Numbered from the stretch's first letter, positions 11,991 through 24,900 are shown. The stretch is 64,000 bases of DNA from Platynereis dumerilii (GCA_026936325.1 JAPTHN010000001.1:79863380-79927379); one strand, 5' to 3'. A program made the numbers and translations. The notes: generated by a model not told the origin, from the sequence alone.

Positions 11991-12444
11991 GAACTGAGCT
12001 TAGCGGGCTGGACTTACCATACACATCTATCTCTCAATCACTTGGCCACATTTGTATAGCTGCCCATGATGTCACAAGACCAACTTGCCTGTTATGCAAG
12101 AAAATTGTGGAAGCAAAGAGATGCAGTATTCCCAGTAATAATATTGCTGCAGTAACAGGACTGGTGTTCACCTGAACTCTGCCGTCGAACATTGACACAC
12201 AGTGCCACCTGGGGACCTTTCCTTTTCTGAAACGGCACAAGCCGATCTGTCAAAGCTAAAATGTCAATATATGAGAAATGTGACAAGCACAAAATTAGTT
12301 TATCACAATTAAAACCAAGTGGCCATTTGAATAAAACTCTTTATTGAATGTATCCTACTAATTCTAAAATTTCCTCTTTGTTTCATTGTGTGGGATTTCT
12401 TTTCACTTCGCTAAGTGTTTACAGCGGAGAAAATATGAGTGATT

Positions 12445-12835
12445 ACCTTAATGTTCTAAGTATTACCTTTATTCTAAATAGAATAACAGTAAGTCTCTCA
12501 TGAACAAGAATGTCCCAAACAGAATAACAGTAAGTCTCTCATGAACAGGAATGTTCCAAATAGAATAACAGGAAGTCTCTCATGAACAGGAATGTTCCAA
12601 ATAGAATAACAGGAAGTCTCTCATGAACAGGAATGTTCCAAATAGAATAACAGGAAGTCTCTCATGAACAGGAATGTTCTAAATAGAATGTCAGTAAGTC
12701 TCTCATGAACCAGAATGTCCCAACCAGAATAACAGTAAGTCTCTCATGAACATGAATGTCCCAAATAGAATAACAGTAAGTCTCTCTAGAATAGGAATAT
12801 TCTTTATAGCATAACTGGAAAAGTGTCATGAACAG
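12445..12835 (+). repeat. 41-bp minisatellite, second block (homogeneous)
   Basis: About nine units of 41 bp (GGAAGTCTCTCATGAACAGG then AATGTTCCAAATAGAATAACA). Central units are nearly identical, showing recent homogenisation, unlike the first block. Confidence 0.85.
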
Positions 12836-13675
12836 ATGACTCGTTATATTTTTCAGTGAGTCATAGCTTTATCTTATAATTGCAATGTTACATGAACTTG
12901 TCACTGAACGAGTCAAATACTAACAAGTGTTCTGCATGCCTCTGATTGACAAAATCATTGCCAATAATGTGCAAAGGACAGTGACATCACTATCATTCTC
13001 AATGAGAATTTCACATACAACTGAAGGAATCACTGATATATATCATTGACTGTAACTGCATCATCAAACATGAAGGTTGAAAATTGTTCCCTACATTCCT
13101 TTGTATCTTTTTTACTGGAGATTCCTTTTATAACTAGTGTTTAATAAACATACACTTTTCGAACACCACACCTGCATGCTTGCTTCTCTCCATAAATAGA
13201 ACAAACTTAACAATCCATTTCAGAAGCCTATTTCGGACACACCCACAATTATATTGCTGAAGCACTCATTAGTTTTATGTTTATATTTATAATGTGAGCC
13301 TCAAAGCAGGTGGAAAATAGCTGAAAACCAGAGTTGTGCGATAAATACGGAGACTGGTAAGAACATGCCGATAAAAATAATATCGGGATTTATGTAAGAT
13401 ATGGTTCTGCGCAGTAAAAAGATGAAAGCATCCCATTTCACAGAAGTATCTATTTGCAGAAATGCGAACTTTCAAAAAATGATTTGAAATCATATTTAAT
13501 TTTATTCACCAAACAATCCTGTTCACAATAAGGCGTTTGCAAAAAGTTATCATAACAGCAGTGTCCTCACACATACAAAAAACCGCTATCCAAAACACTT
13601 TAAAAACACAACATTCTTACTTTGTTTTAGTAACCTATACACAAAGTCATACATTTAAAGTGATTCTTATCCTAT
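12836..13675. other. No gene recognised
   Basis: AT-rich sequence. Fragments such as GTGACATCACT and GAGTCATAGC near 12860-12990 faintly recall repeat R2. Confidence 0.35.
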
Positions 13676-13815
13676 ACTTTCCACATAATAAGCATATATG
13701 TCAGTGAATGAGTCATATCACTCCCAGTGATGTCACGTGTCTCTCTGTGACAAATTGTCCACCATTTTCAATGTAAAATACAGGACTTGCAGTGACATCA
13801 CTGGCATTTTCAAAC
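13676..13815 (+). repeat. Dispersed repeat R2, copy 2
   Basis: Closest to the R2 pattern: GTCAGTGAATGAGTCATATC, CAGTGATGTCACGTGTC, CTCTGTGACAAATTG, CAATGTAAAAT and CAGTGACATCACT in order. Confidence 0.65.
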
Positions 13816-14172
13816 CGTCAAAAGCAATCACTCTATTATATATAAAGCAGATAAAACTGACCAAAAAAAGTCAATGAAATTAGATATTATTGACTTTCCC
13901 CGGATCAAATGACAGAGGTACCATAAATTGATCAGATTGACAATTTCCTTTTCTTTTTTTCGAACATTTTTACCTTGTACACACAAATATCTTCTTTGGG
14001 CACTAGCTGATGATAATTTTGTCCAATTGGCACAAACCTTTAATTTTAGTGCAGAACCCATAGGGTCATCTTGGAGAGGACAATTCCTTTGGGTGTTTTA
14101 CACAACTATTTTGCTTTGTGAACACATATACTGTATATATTATATACACAATTCTTTTTTTTTTTTGCTTTT

Positions 14173-14190
14173 GGATAGATAGATAGATAT
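14173..14190 (+). repeat. (GATA)n microsatellite
   Basis: Short perfect GATA run. A second occurs at about 26138-26163. Confidence 0.8.
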
Positions 14191-14205
14191 GGTAAGTGCA
14201 GCCCT

Positions 14206-14496
14206 ATAAGCCTAGTTCTGGGCATTCACGAGGGTTGATTGATGAGATGGGAGAGAGAGTCGTCAACATGTTACACATTTACCCTATGCAAGGGATCTTT
14301 ATTTTTACAGCATGGCTACTGATACATTGCGCCACCAATTTAACATCTCATCCCAATGACATCCAGCTGGGATTTTGCTCATGAAGGTCCACTGAGAATT
14401 TCGAGTTCCCCAACCAGGGCTCGAACCCATGCAGGCAAAGACCTTCAGCCGAGCAGGCGGCACTTTAACAACTCTGCCACCCAGCTGCCACAAAAA
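14206..14496 (-). repeat. SINE B, full-length, minus strand
   Basis: Read on the minus strand, a tRNA-like head with GGTGGCAGAGTTGTTAAAGT (A-box region, right end) and GGGTTCGAGCCC (B box, about 14408-14420) is followed by the SINE B body. The head resembles a tRNA of the TGGC-GAG type (Leu/Ser-like), which is an inference from the A box. This is the best-preserved SINE B copy here. Confidence 0.75.
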
Positions 14497-15027
14497 AGTA
14501 TCTGACGATAATTTTGTCTACTTTGCACAAACCTTTTTTTTAAGTGCAGAACCCAGAAGGTCATCTCGGAAGGAAGAGGTCGCTGTGGGCTCATAGACGG
14601 TTGCTCTGGCCTCATTTGATCTTTAATGATCCAATTTGACCTTCATCAAGAACACTGATCACCACCTTGGTTCCAAGGGCTCCTCTCTTTCAGCCTCTCT
14701 TTATCCTTAGACATGTGAGGTCCCATTAAGGCCCTGGAACAAAGGAAGATCTGCCTCCCAGTAATCATCCGCTCATTAAGGAGCCAGGAACCAACTGTGC
14801 ATGGGGGCATGTGTTGCCATTGCAGGTTTATGTGGTTAGAGGTACTTTGTCTGGTAGGATCACAAGTAGAAATCAACTTCGAATTACTCCGAATCAGACT
14901 ATTACATGCAGAGTCTGAGTCAAAAGACAAAGATGATCCTTAGTCTTGGATCAAATTCACATTTCACTGATTTCAGTCAGGATAACTTGCCAAAAAAAAT
15001 GGTGCTTTTAAATGATATTTCTTGATC
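14497..15027. other. No gene recognised
   Basis: No splice-flanked exon or repeat boundary identified. A 94-codon minus frame at 14646-14930 shows no recognisable domain. Confidence 0.3.
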
Positions 15028-15029
15028 TA

Positions 15030-15136
15030 CACTGTAAATTCTGAAATTCTGAGTTAGCTCAAATGATTGAGTGAGATGGTTGCACAATTTGTTTGAGCCA
15101 TGATAGCTTGCTGTTTTGACTTCAAAATTTACAGTG
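15030..15136. mobile_element. MITE of ~107 bp with CACTGTAAATT ends
   Basis: Starts CACTGTAAATT and ends AATTTACAGTG; the outer bases extend the palindrome to TACACTG/CAGTGTA. The interior is partly self-complementary (TGAGTTAGCTCAAA / TTTGAGCCATGA). Size and TIRs are typical of an internally deleted DNA transposon; superfamily uncertain. Confidence 0.7.
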
Positions 15137-15350
15137 TATGTTGCATTCAATTGAATGTTTGAAATTTTGAAAATTGTGCTTGATTTCCTTCGTCATACTA
15201 CAATTAACCGATGGAGCAGATATATGAGATATGTACAGGTTTGTTACAAAGACCAACTGCAGTGCACCACCTTAGTGCTTATGTATGAAAATGTGTGACA
15301 TTTTGTCCTTGAACCGACCTTGCAATTGACCAGTGCAGTCTGCCTGTTAC

Positions 15351-16306
15351 TACAGGGGAACAAGAAGTGCAATGAAATGACAATGTGTTTGGTGCTCAAG
15401 TAGCTTTGCCACATCACAAATTTTCATTCTTGACTGAGCACATTTTGAGTGTCACGCTTCAGGATTATTCCTGTTTCTGTGAAACAACACCCTCTTCTAC
15501 AATAATATAATAATTATGTTGTGCTTCGCAGCAACTGTCATCAACAAGTAAAACTTGTTGGAAGTGCACATTACATACACATACACAAGCGCCAATGAGC
15601 AGTTTACTGGAATTGGCGCTATATAAGTACTTAATATTATTATTATTATTATTATTACACTTGACACTCATTGTGAACTGCGGGGGGGGGGGGGTTATTT
15701 GTTAAAAGGGCGTTGTTTGATTCACAAACAAATATTTCAATACATTGCATGCTTGAAATAAGTAATTACCGAGCACAAGAATGCAAAAAATGGTACAATC
15801 CCATATCCAAATTTGTAGTTGAGACGGAGAGATCAATTGAATTTATTTATTTATTTACTACATCATTCATTCATTCAATTACTCACAGAGTTTTTGCTCA
15901 GGCAGAGTTCGAGCAGTGTTTTGGGGAAGGACAGATATTTATTAAAATTTCAAGATGAAGACTTCAACCATTCAAACAGCAAATCTTCGGAACTGCACTG
16001 TAACAGTGAAATAATATTTGGGAGCAAAAGGTCCTCCTTAGAAATTATTAATTTCAAGATAGTCCAGAAAGAATACAAAATAAACTTTTCACTTTTTTAT
16101 TGAAAAAAAAAAATGTCCAAGTCTCCCTCTCTGAGACCCGATGGTTGATACAATTATAAAAACTTATGGATTAAATAAAAGTGTTGTCTTCAGCTTGGGA
16201 AATATTCGCACTTAGTGCTCACTGGTGCATGGAAAAATTGCTTGTCACAAGTTCAATTGAACAAACGACCACATGATCATTTCATTGCACTTCTTGTTCC
16301 CCTGTA
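15351..16306. mobile_element. TIR element C, 956 bp, non-autonomous
   Basis: Perfect TIRs of 31 bp start CTACAGGGGAACAAGAAG and are flanked by TA (15349-15350 and 16307-16308). The inverted match runs 2 bp further outward (GT/AC), which could be chance. No transposase frame inside. It contains a 3'-terminal LINE fragment (15590-15657). Size and target match elements B and D. Confidence 0.75.
15590..15657 (+). repeat. LINE 3'-end fragment with (TTA)n tail
   Basis: Carries the same terminal sequence as the full LINE at 21.9-25.1 kb: AGCGCCAATGAGCAG, then TTTACTGGAATTGGCGCT, then ATATAAG and a (TTA)n tail. Only about 70 bp is present, so it is either an extremely 5'-truncated copy or the tail of a LINE-dependent SINE. 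The hairpin stem differs from the full-length copy by paired changes. Confidence 0.75.
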
Positions 16307-16663
16307 GTAACTCCTGTTGACCTGTGCACTGACATGCTGCAGGGCTTCTAGCCTGTACAACAGCTAGCTTGTGTAGACCACATGACACACACAGTGAACT
16401 ACATTATATACATGTACAGTAAACGAAAGACAGTTTGGACGGTTCAGCGGTACTGGCGGTAAAGAGAATAATGTTGGGAATGATATGAACACAATAAAAG
16501 CAATTAAGCTTGTAGAGAGAATGTGCTTGGTGTACTCTTATCTTGGCTCTTGAGCTCACAATGAGCTCCACTGACAAAGTGACTCTCAAAATTGCTATAA
16601 TCACATAAAGTACATACTCGTACAGATGGGGAAGGGAAAGTGCATGCTTACTTCAGGTTGTTT

Positions 16664-16797
16664 GAAAAACACCATGATGTCACAGCAGGTCCTACCTTTT
16701 ACATTGAAATGGTGATCAATTTGTCTCAGAGAGACACATGACATCACTGAGAAGTGATATTACTCATTCACTGACATGTGCTTATTACATGGTTAGA
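16664..16797 (-). repeat. Dispersed repeat R2, copy 3, inverted
   Basis: Reverse complement of the R2 pattern: TTTTACATTGAAATGG, CAATTTGTCTCAGAGAGAC, GACATCACTGAGAAGTGA and TACTCATTCACTGACATG. Confidence 0.65.
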
Positions 16798-17394
16798 TTA
16801 CTGCCATACGTGATACGACTTAGAATATTAAGTACTATACATGTAGTCTTCAAATACATGTGCCTTTGACATAGTAAGTTATTGTAAGTTTATGGGAATT
16901 GTCATTGCTGTATCTTGGTTGTCAGGCTGACAATGAACTGTGGCTGACAAAGTGACTCTCAGTCTCAGGCTGCAGAAAACCTATGTTGTTGTCATTTTAT
17001 TTATTGGCACAATGCAGAGTTTAAGACACCAAAATGGAGTCGTAGTGCTGCTGTTGCTGTGATACAGAGCTCAACAATAAGCCAGTGGTCTACCGCATAC
17101 ACGATTGTGTTTGGCAGCATACAGATACATGTAGACCTTCAGACCTACTCAAGATGATATGAAAACAAGCCTGAGCAATAAATGGCAGACCACAAAGCCA
17201 GTCCAACCAACTCTTGGGATGAACACACATCGGCGAATTACCTGCGACCACAAATATATGTCAACATTATGTTATGTTGCACCATAGTCCATATGTATAG
17301 CTCTGTGACGGAGTGGTGTAGTCCAGGCCTGCCCCACCGAAGGTCTTTCCCGGAATGGGTTGAAACCCCATTCAATGTTTTAGTCTGTGTTAGG
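16798..17394. other. No gene recognised
   Basis: Spacer before the 110-bp array. The frame at 17182-17487 runs into the array and has no recognisable domain. Confidence 0.35.
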
Positions 17395-18480
17395 CACACC
17401 ATGCAGACATCTATAGACACTTTACAGTGCCACAAACCTATACAATTTTCACAAACTGAGCTAACCTGGAAGGCATCAACACATTGAGCCTCATAGTAAG
17501 CCAATGTTCCAGCCAATGTTATGCACACAAACACAAACTCTTCACAGAGCCACAAACCTATACATTTTGTGTGACCAGGAAGGCATCAACACATTGAGCC
17601 TCATAGTAAGCCAATGTTCCAGCCAATGTTATGCACACAAACACAAACTCTTCACAGAGCCACAAACCTATACATTTTGCACAACCTGGAAGGCATCAAC
17701 ACATTGAGCCTCATAGTAAGCCAATGTTCCAGCCAATGTTATGCACACCACACAAACACTAACTCTTCATACAGCCACAAACCTATACATTTTGCACAAC
17801 CTGGAAGGCATCAACACATTAAGCCTTATACTTAGTTATATAGTAAGCCAATGTTCCAGCCAATGTTACGCACACAAACACAAACTCTTCACAGAGCCAC
17901 AAACCTATACATTTTGCACACCCAAGAAGGCATCAACACATTGAGCCTCATAGTAAGCCAATGTTCCAGCCAATCTTATGCACACAAACACAAACTCTTC
18001 ACAGAGCCACAAACCTATACATTTTGCACAACCTGGAAGGCATCAACACATTAAGCCTTACACTTAGTTAAATAGTAAGCCAATGTTCAAGCCAATGTTC
18101 CAGCCAATGTTACGCACTCAAACACAAACTCTTCACAGAGCCACAAACCCATACATTTTGCACAACCTGGAAGGCATCAACACATTCAGCCTCATAGTAG
18201 GCCAATGTTCCAGCCAAACTTATGCACACCACACAAACACAAACTCTTCAAAGAGCCACAAACCTACAAATTTTGCACAACCTGGAAGGCATCAACACAT
18301 TAAGCCTTATACTTAGTTATATAGTAAGCCAATGTTCAAGCCAATGTTACGCACACAAACACAAACTCTTCACAGAGCCACAAACCTATACATTTTGTAC
18401 AACCAGGAAGGCATCAACACATTGAGCCTCATAGTAAGCCAATGTTTCAGTCATTGTTAGGCACACCACACAGACGCACT
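17395..18480 (+). repeat. 110-bp minisatellite, about nine units
   Basis: Units of 110 bp contain GGAAGGCATCAACACATTGA, GTAAGCCAATGTTCC, AGCCAATGTTATGCACAC and CACAGAGCCACAAACC. A longer unit variant with an extra CTTAGTTATATAG segment recurs at about 17830, 18065 and 18312. Because 110 is not a multiple of three, successive units are read in shifting frames; the similar overlapping peptides are artefacts. Each unit has two CCAAT pentamers. Confidence 0.85.
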
Positions 18481-20084
18481 GTATATTTTGGATAAAAACT
18501 GTCGAAGGATCAATACATTCAGGCTTACAGTATAAGCCAATGTTACATGACTCCGTGTTGGGCTCACCACAGAGACACAATGTCACTCTTTACAGAGCCA
18601 CAAACCTATTCAGCTAATACATGTGTATGTAGGCTTACCAGGCTAGGATATACACACTATTACACAGACTGACTCAGGTGGAGCTCCATGACACTCCACC
18701 AACACCATGTGGCCCGTCTGTTGATACCACTGTCACACCAGTCACTTCCTGGATTTCACAGTGACAACTTGTCAGCATGGCTCCAGTGTGCATTTATGCC
18801 AGGGTCTCATTGAGTCTTTGAATGGAAGTGTGTTGATACTGTTGATGTGTCACACAGTCACAGGCACGTCTATGTGTTATGTGTAAGCTGCCTCTGGATG
18901 AAGTCAGATGAAGTGGATTGCATTTTATCATAGTGTAATGATGAGGATGTGCCTTGATGTTCTGGCTACTCAACGCAAGACCCTCATAAGCTGCATCCCA
19001 TGTTGGTTCTTGTTACACCGGCTGATTACGTGAGTATGTTGACATTAATTTCCCCCTGGACCATGCAGTCTTTTGCATGTGGCTTATTACAGCAGCTTCA
19101 TCTATTGCTGCTTATAGCCTGTATCATAATACTGTGTGCAGCTATATACATTGTGGTTATTTTGGGTAGAATATCCCTGGATAACATGCACATGATAGCA
19201 GCTTATTTTATTGCATTGTTGTCCTTGTATGATTATGAATGTTCAGAAGAAAATAAGGTTGTTCCTTTATGCCATGACTGGGCAGATAAATCTCATATCT
19301 GACTATTGTAGTCCTAATATTATTAGACGTTTGCATTGCGATGAATTGCGTTTAACGAAAAATCATTCAATCAGGGTTCGAATCCCGGTTCAACTACGTA
19401 TCGGCCTTCGACTTTGCGTGTTGTGATCGTCTTAGCCAATACATGGCTCTTGGAGTACGATACAAGGGCTGATATGTGAAAAACCATGTGATATGTGTAT
19501 GTTATGAAATGGTTTAATTCACGTATCGGCCCTTGTTTCGTGCCCGGCAGAACGATTATTGCCCTCAGGATCATGTTTCAGCCCTCCCTACAGTCGTGCT
19601 GATACATGACCCTCCGGGCTGCTGATACTTTGCTCTCGGAGCATGATACAAGGGCTGATATGTGCAATGCCATGTGATAACATATATACATCATGCAGTG
19701 ATAATATGATGCTGCCTTCTCAGGTTGTATGTAAAATGTAACACAATGTTCTGTCACATGCTTCGTCACAGCATTGGATCATGTGTTATAAGTTATAATG
19801 GCATGCATTGAATCAGAGAATGATATTAAGTGTGCATAGCTGACATTAGCTGTACAAGACATGCACCAAAGAGGACCTGAGGCTGCCTATAATATTTCTC
19901 AGGAAACCTTGCTGAAGTTTATATTGTTCATTAAAAAGAAAGTGTTGAACACTATCTTTCTTGAAAACCCATTGGTCTAATCTACATCGTCGACTGCAAT
20001 TGTCACAATCTCCTTAGTTTACTGATTGCTATATATAGTAATTTTTTATGTTTCGATGTGGCTTTACATGCTGTATTTTTGTAC
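18481..20084. other. No gene recognised; local foldback at 19440-19700
   Basis: No host exon found. GATACAAGGGCTGATATGTG is present near 19460 and again in the same orientation near 19647, with an inverted relative (CACGTATCGGCCCTTG) near 19521. A lone B-box-like GGTTCGAATCCC at about 19375 has no A box in front of it. Confidence 0.4.
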
Positions 20085-20455
20085 TGATAAGGTTTAATAG
20101 GACAGGCCAGGACTCGATCATGCTATTGTGACTAAATGCATAGCAAACGGCGGGCAGAATTTTTTGGAGGGGGGCGAGCGACATTCGCCCGAATTTCATG
20201 ATCCAAATTTTATACCATATCAATTGAAAGCCACTGATTTTCAATAACATTTATTTTTGATCATCTGCCCAAATTCTTAGCCTCCTTGCCCAAATTTGGG
20301 TCTTTTCTCAAAGTTTGGGGGGGGGGAGGGCGACCACCGCCCCTGCCCTCCCCTCTGATATGCCTGGGGCCCTGGGCGCTCGACTTGGAATCAACCCTGG
20401 ATCCAAGAGGTCAGAAGTCCAGTCTGATACCACAAAGCTTGACTGCAGGCATAAA
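20085..20455 (-). repeat. SINE A, minus strand, apparently split by a G/C-rich repeat
   Basis: The SINE A 3' body (TTTAATAGGACAGGCCAGGA) lies near 20090. The tRNA-like head (GGAATCAACCCTGGATCC, inverted) lies near 20388-20410. The 240 bp between them (about 20140-20380) is a different sequence, GGGGGGCGAGCG...GCCCTGCCCTCCCC, similar in style to G/C-rich repeats at 32410 and 42310. I infer a nested insertion. Confidence 0.5.
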
Positions 20456-20885
20456 TTAACATAAGAGTCCAAAAACTCCTAATCCATCCCTGTATCGCTT
20501 TAATTTTATTTTGTGTGTCCGTACCTCTGAATTATCTGATGTTAGACAATATCAGCTATTTATAATTACCAGGATATCATTATCTAGGGTTCATGTTTGT
20601 GTTGTACTCGTATAATTGTGTATATATATGCTATTTATCCATATGAACAAACTGATAGTAACCGCTATTATGAGTGCAAAATTTTATATTTTAATCAAGA
20701 GTCTCGCTGACACTAAAGTGATAAACTTGACCACGTAAGTTTTTGCACTGTAACAATTTATTAATATTTTACAGGCTCGTTAAAAGTTCGTTGGCAAATT
20801 CTTTTTTTTAAATTCATTCATACGTATAGCGACTTCCCTGAAAACTTATTAACAAACCTTTTTTATTCCATCAAAAAGTCGTGAT

Positions 20886-21905
20886 TGGCTACTGATTGAA
20901 ACTTACTCTGCCTGGTCATTCACAAACTGATTGGCTACTGATTGAAACTAACTCTGCCTGGTCTTTCACAAACTGATTGGCTTCTGATTGAAACTAACTC
21001 TCCCTGGTCATTCACAAACTGATTGGCCTCTGATTAAAACTAACTCTCCCCAGTCATTCACAAACTGATTGGCTACTGATTGAAACTAACTCTGCCTGGT
21101 CATTCACAAACTGATTGACTACTGATTGAAACTAACTCTGCCTGGTCATTCACAAACTGATTGGCTACTGATTGAAACTAACTCTACCTGGTCTTTCACA
21201 AACTGATCGGCTTCTGATTAAACTAACTCTGCCGGGTCATTCACAAACTGATTGGCTACTGATTGAAACTAACTCTGCCTGGTCATTCACAAACTGATTG
21301 GCGATTGAAACTAACTCTCCTCAGTCATTCACAAACTGATTGGCTACTGATTGAAACTAACTCTCCCTGGTCATTCACAAACTGATTGGCTACTGATTAA
21401 ACTGACCCTGCCGGGGTCACTCACAAACTGATTGGCTACTGATTGAAGCTAACTCTGCCTGGTCATTCACAAACTGATTGGCCTCTGATTGAAACTAACT
21501 CTCCTCGGTCATTCACAAACTGATTGGCTACTGATTGAAACTATCTCTGCCTGGTCAATCAAAAACTGATTGGCTACTGATTGTAACTAACTCCTTTGGT
21601 CATTCATAAACTCTCTCCTTAGTCATTCACAAACTGAGTGGCACTGATACAAACTTACTTGCCTTAGTCATTCACAAACTGATTGGCTACTGACTGAAGC
21701 AAATTTAATTTTCAAAAAAAACAAAAAAAACAAAAAAACTGACTGGCCACTGTACTGGCTTACACGCCTTGATCATTCTCACACTTATTTACTACTGATT
21801 GAAACAAACTCTTATTGGTCATTCACAAGCGATTGGCTGCCGATTGAAACCAACTTTGTCGTCATTCACAAACTGACTGGCAGTTGATTGAAACTAACTC
21901 TTACT
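20886..21905 (+). repeat. 46-bp minisatellite abutting the LINE ORF, ~22 units
   Basis: The unit is ACTGATTGGCTACTGATTG + AAACTAACTCTGCC + TGGTCATTCACAA (46 bp). Most units contain GATTGGCT, an inverted CCAAT box. Units decay toward both edges. The array stops about 15 bp before the LINE start codon, so it could be the LINE 5' UTR/promoter or a pre-existing target. Confidence 0.85.
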
Positions 21906-21921
21906 GTCAAAATTTGCTAAA

Positions 21922-24900
21922 ATGCACCAACATCGAAAACTGTATTCTGATGCCTTAAAAACTGGTCTAAAAAGATCAGATAACATGCTCTCACAGACTC
22001 TACCAACGAAAAACTACACAAGCGTAAAACGAGGTTCAATCACGCTGTCAAATAGGTTCGGAATTTTATCACAAACAGAGTCTTCTCCAGTTTCGGATGG
22101 AAATGCCAGAACTTATCCAAACAAGACATATTTCAAAGCAAATAATTGCCTGAAAGGCTGCATATGGAATGCTCAAAGTTTGAGACAGAAAACACAAACG
22201 GTTAAAGACTACAGGGATGAGCATGATCTTGACATCTTTCTCTTCACAGAGACTTGGCTAAAAGATGAAGATATAGTTGAAATCGGTGAATTGGAACAAA
22301 ATGGTGAATATTACTACCTGAGTACTCCCCGAGTAGGAAGACCCGGAGGTGGAGTAGGTTGCATTGTGAGATCAGGCATACAAGCAATTAAAAAGGATCG
22401 AATGAAGACTAAGACATTTGAGCACATGGAAATCCAAATACAACTCGATGGAAAAATTGTTACTGTTCTTCTGGTGTATCGCCCTGAACCATCCAACAAA
22501 AATAGATATAGCCTTGCAGAATTTTTTGAAGAATTTACAAAATTTCTAGCACTGTACCAAACATTGAACAATGAAATTCTAATTACTGGTGATTTCAACT
22601 TTCATATGAATAAACCAGATGATAGCAAAGCTACTCAATTTAAGAACATCCTTGAAATGTTTGATCTTGTGCAACATGTCTCGGCACCAACTCACAAAGA
22701 TGGCAACATGCTGGATCTTGTGATAACTCAAGAAAAGTTAGCACTGAACAATTGCAAGACTAGTGACCTCCTCTCTGACCACAATTGCATTTTGTTTGAT
22801 ATTCCAATAAGGAAAGCAAAGAATCGCAAAAAGAAAATCTGTTTCAGAAAAACTAGTAAAATTAATGTTCAAGATTTCAAAAACGACATCAGGAAACATC
22901 TGTCTAAAGATACTCTCGCGCAGAAAGATCTCAATGAACTGGTTTCACTCTATAACTCCACCAAAGAGATTCTCGACAAACATGCCCCTGTTATAACTAG
23001 AGAAGTGACACTACGTAAACCCTCTCCGTTCAGCAATACTGATATCAAGAGTCAAAAAACAGCAAAGAGGAAGGCCGAAAGACGATGGAGGAAAACCAGA
23101 CTTGATAGAGACTGGGAGTCCTTCAAAGAAAAAAGAAATGCATTGAATCAGCGGCTGAGCCAGCTCAAGTCAGAAGATCTAAGATCCAAGATAAAAGACT
23201 CTAACGGCAATGCAAAGACTTTGTTCAAGTTACTAAACTCTAGTCTCAACAGGAAACAAGAACTACCTCTACCAACTCATACAAATGAATGTGACCTGGC
23301 AAATGATTTCAACAACTTCTTTGATGAGAAAATTAAGACAATTCGGTCAAAGTTGGACTGCACCCACAATGAGACTTTTAATGATAATGGACCAGCCTCC
23401 CACATGCTGCAACACTTTGAAAAATTATCTCAAAGTGATATCAAGAAACTGATCACTGACATGCCAGTTAAACACTGCAAACTAGATCCTATTCCCACAT
23501 GGCTTTTGCTTGAATGCCTTGATGAGTTCCTCCCTATTATAGTCAATATTGTGAATAAGTCACTCACAGAAGGAGAAATGCCTTCGGAATTGAAACATGC
23601 ATTAGTAAAACCTCTCTTGAAAAAACCTGGTTTGGCTTTATTCAAAAAGAATTATCGACCGGTGTCAAACTTGTCTTTCCTTGGCAAATTAATTGAAAGT
23701 GCCGTTATTAAACAATACACTGAGCATCTTACTAAAAACAACCTTGATGATGACAAACAGTCTGCATACAGGAAATTCCACAGCACTGAAACCCTCCTGA
23801 TGAAGATCCATAATGACATTATGTTGAATATGAGCAAAGGCGAGGTGACAATGCTCGTACTGTTAGACCTTTCAGCTGCTTTTGACACAATTGATCACAA
23901 GATTCTACTGAAACGATTAGAAAACCGATACGGTGTTCAAGATTCTGCACTCTCCTGGTTCAAGTCATACATTTCTGAAAGGTCACAGTCAGTGATAATT
24001 AATGACAAAACATCAACCAAGCTGCCACTCAAATTTGGTGTCCCTCAAGGTTCAAAACTAGGACCAATCTTATTCAATTCATACATTGCTCCAATGAGTG
24101 AAGTGGCTGCAAAAAATCAAGTCAAAGACCAAAAATATGCTGATGACGAACAACTTATACTCTCTTTCAAACCAACCTTTTTGGATCAGAAAAATGCTAC
24201 ATACAAAATGGAGAAGTGCATTGCTGAAATTAGGAACTTTCTCCATGAAAATAAGCTCTGCAACAATGGAGAAAAGACCGAACTGCTGCTCATTGGCACC
24301 TCACATCAACTCAACAAACTCCAAGTATCGTCAATCAGTGTAGACAATGTCAAGATCAGTGCAGCTGATCATGTTAGAAACCTAGGTGTAATCTTTGACA
24401 AAAACATGACCATGGAAAAGCAAATCAACAAAATGTGCCGGAACGCTTATTTCAACTTGAGAAATATTGCAAAAATCAGGAAGTCATTAGACAAAGAAGT
24501 TTGCAAAACTGCAGTTAATGCTCTTGTAACTCCTCACCTAGACTATGGAAATGGTCTTCTGCATGGAACATCAGGTCGATTGATAAATAAACTACAAGTA
24601 GCCCAAAACTCGGCAGTCCGTCTCATAGAGAAATTGAAAAAGCATGATAGTGTAAGCCAGTTTAGGAAACAGCTACATTGGCTACCAATTCCAGCTAGAA
24701 TCCAATTCAAAATAATGCTAACCACCTGGAAAGCAATAAATGGGCAAGCACCTCTATATATTCAAAGTCTGATCCAGCCAAAATCAAAACAGAACTGTAA
24801 TCTAAGAAGCAATGACAAGGTGCTCTTAAATGAACCAACTTCATTCAATAAAAACAAATTTGAGGACAGGGCCTTTACGCATGCTGCCCCAAAACTCTGG

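Noticed and set aside
17182-18425. A series of similar 67-101 codon ORFs that look like a repeat protein family
   Set aside because: They are the same 110-bp DNA unit read in shifting frames; stops recur at the same place in each unit.
19000-19302. 100-codon hydrophobic ORF that might be a small membrane protein
   Set aside because: No homology that I recognise, no splice or promoter context and AT-driven composition.
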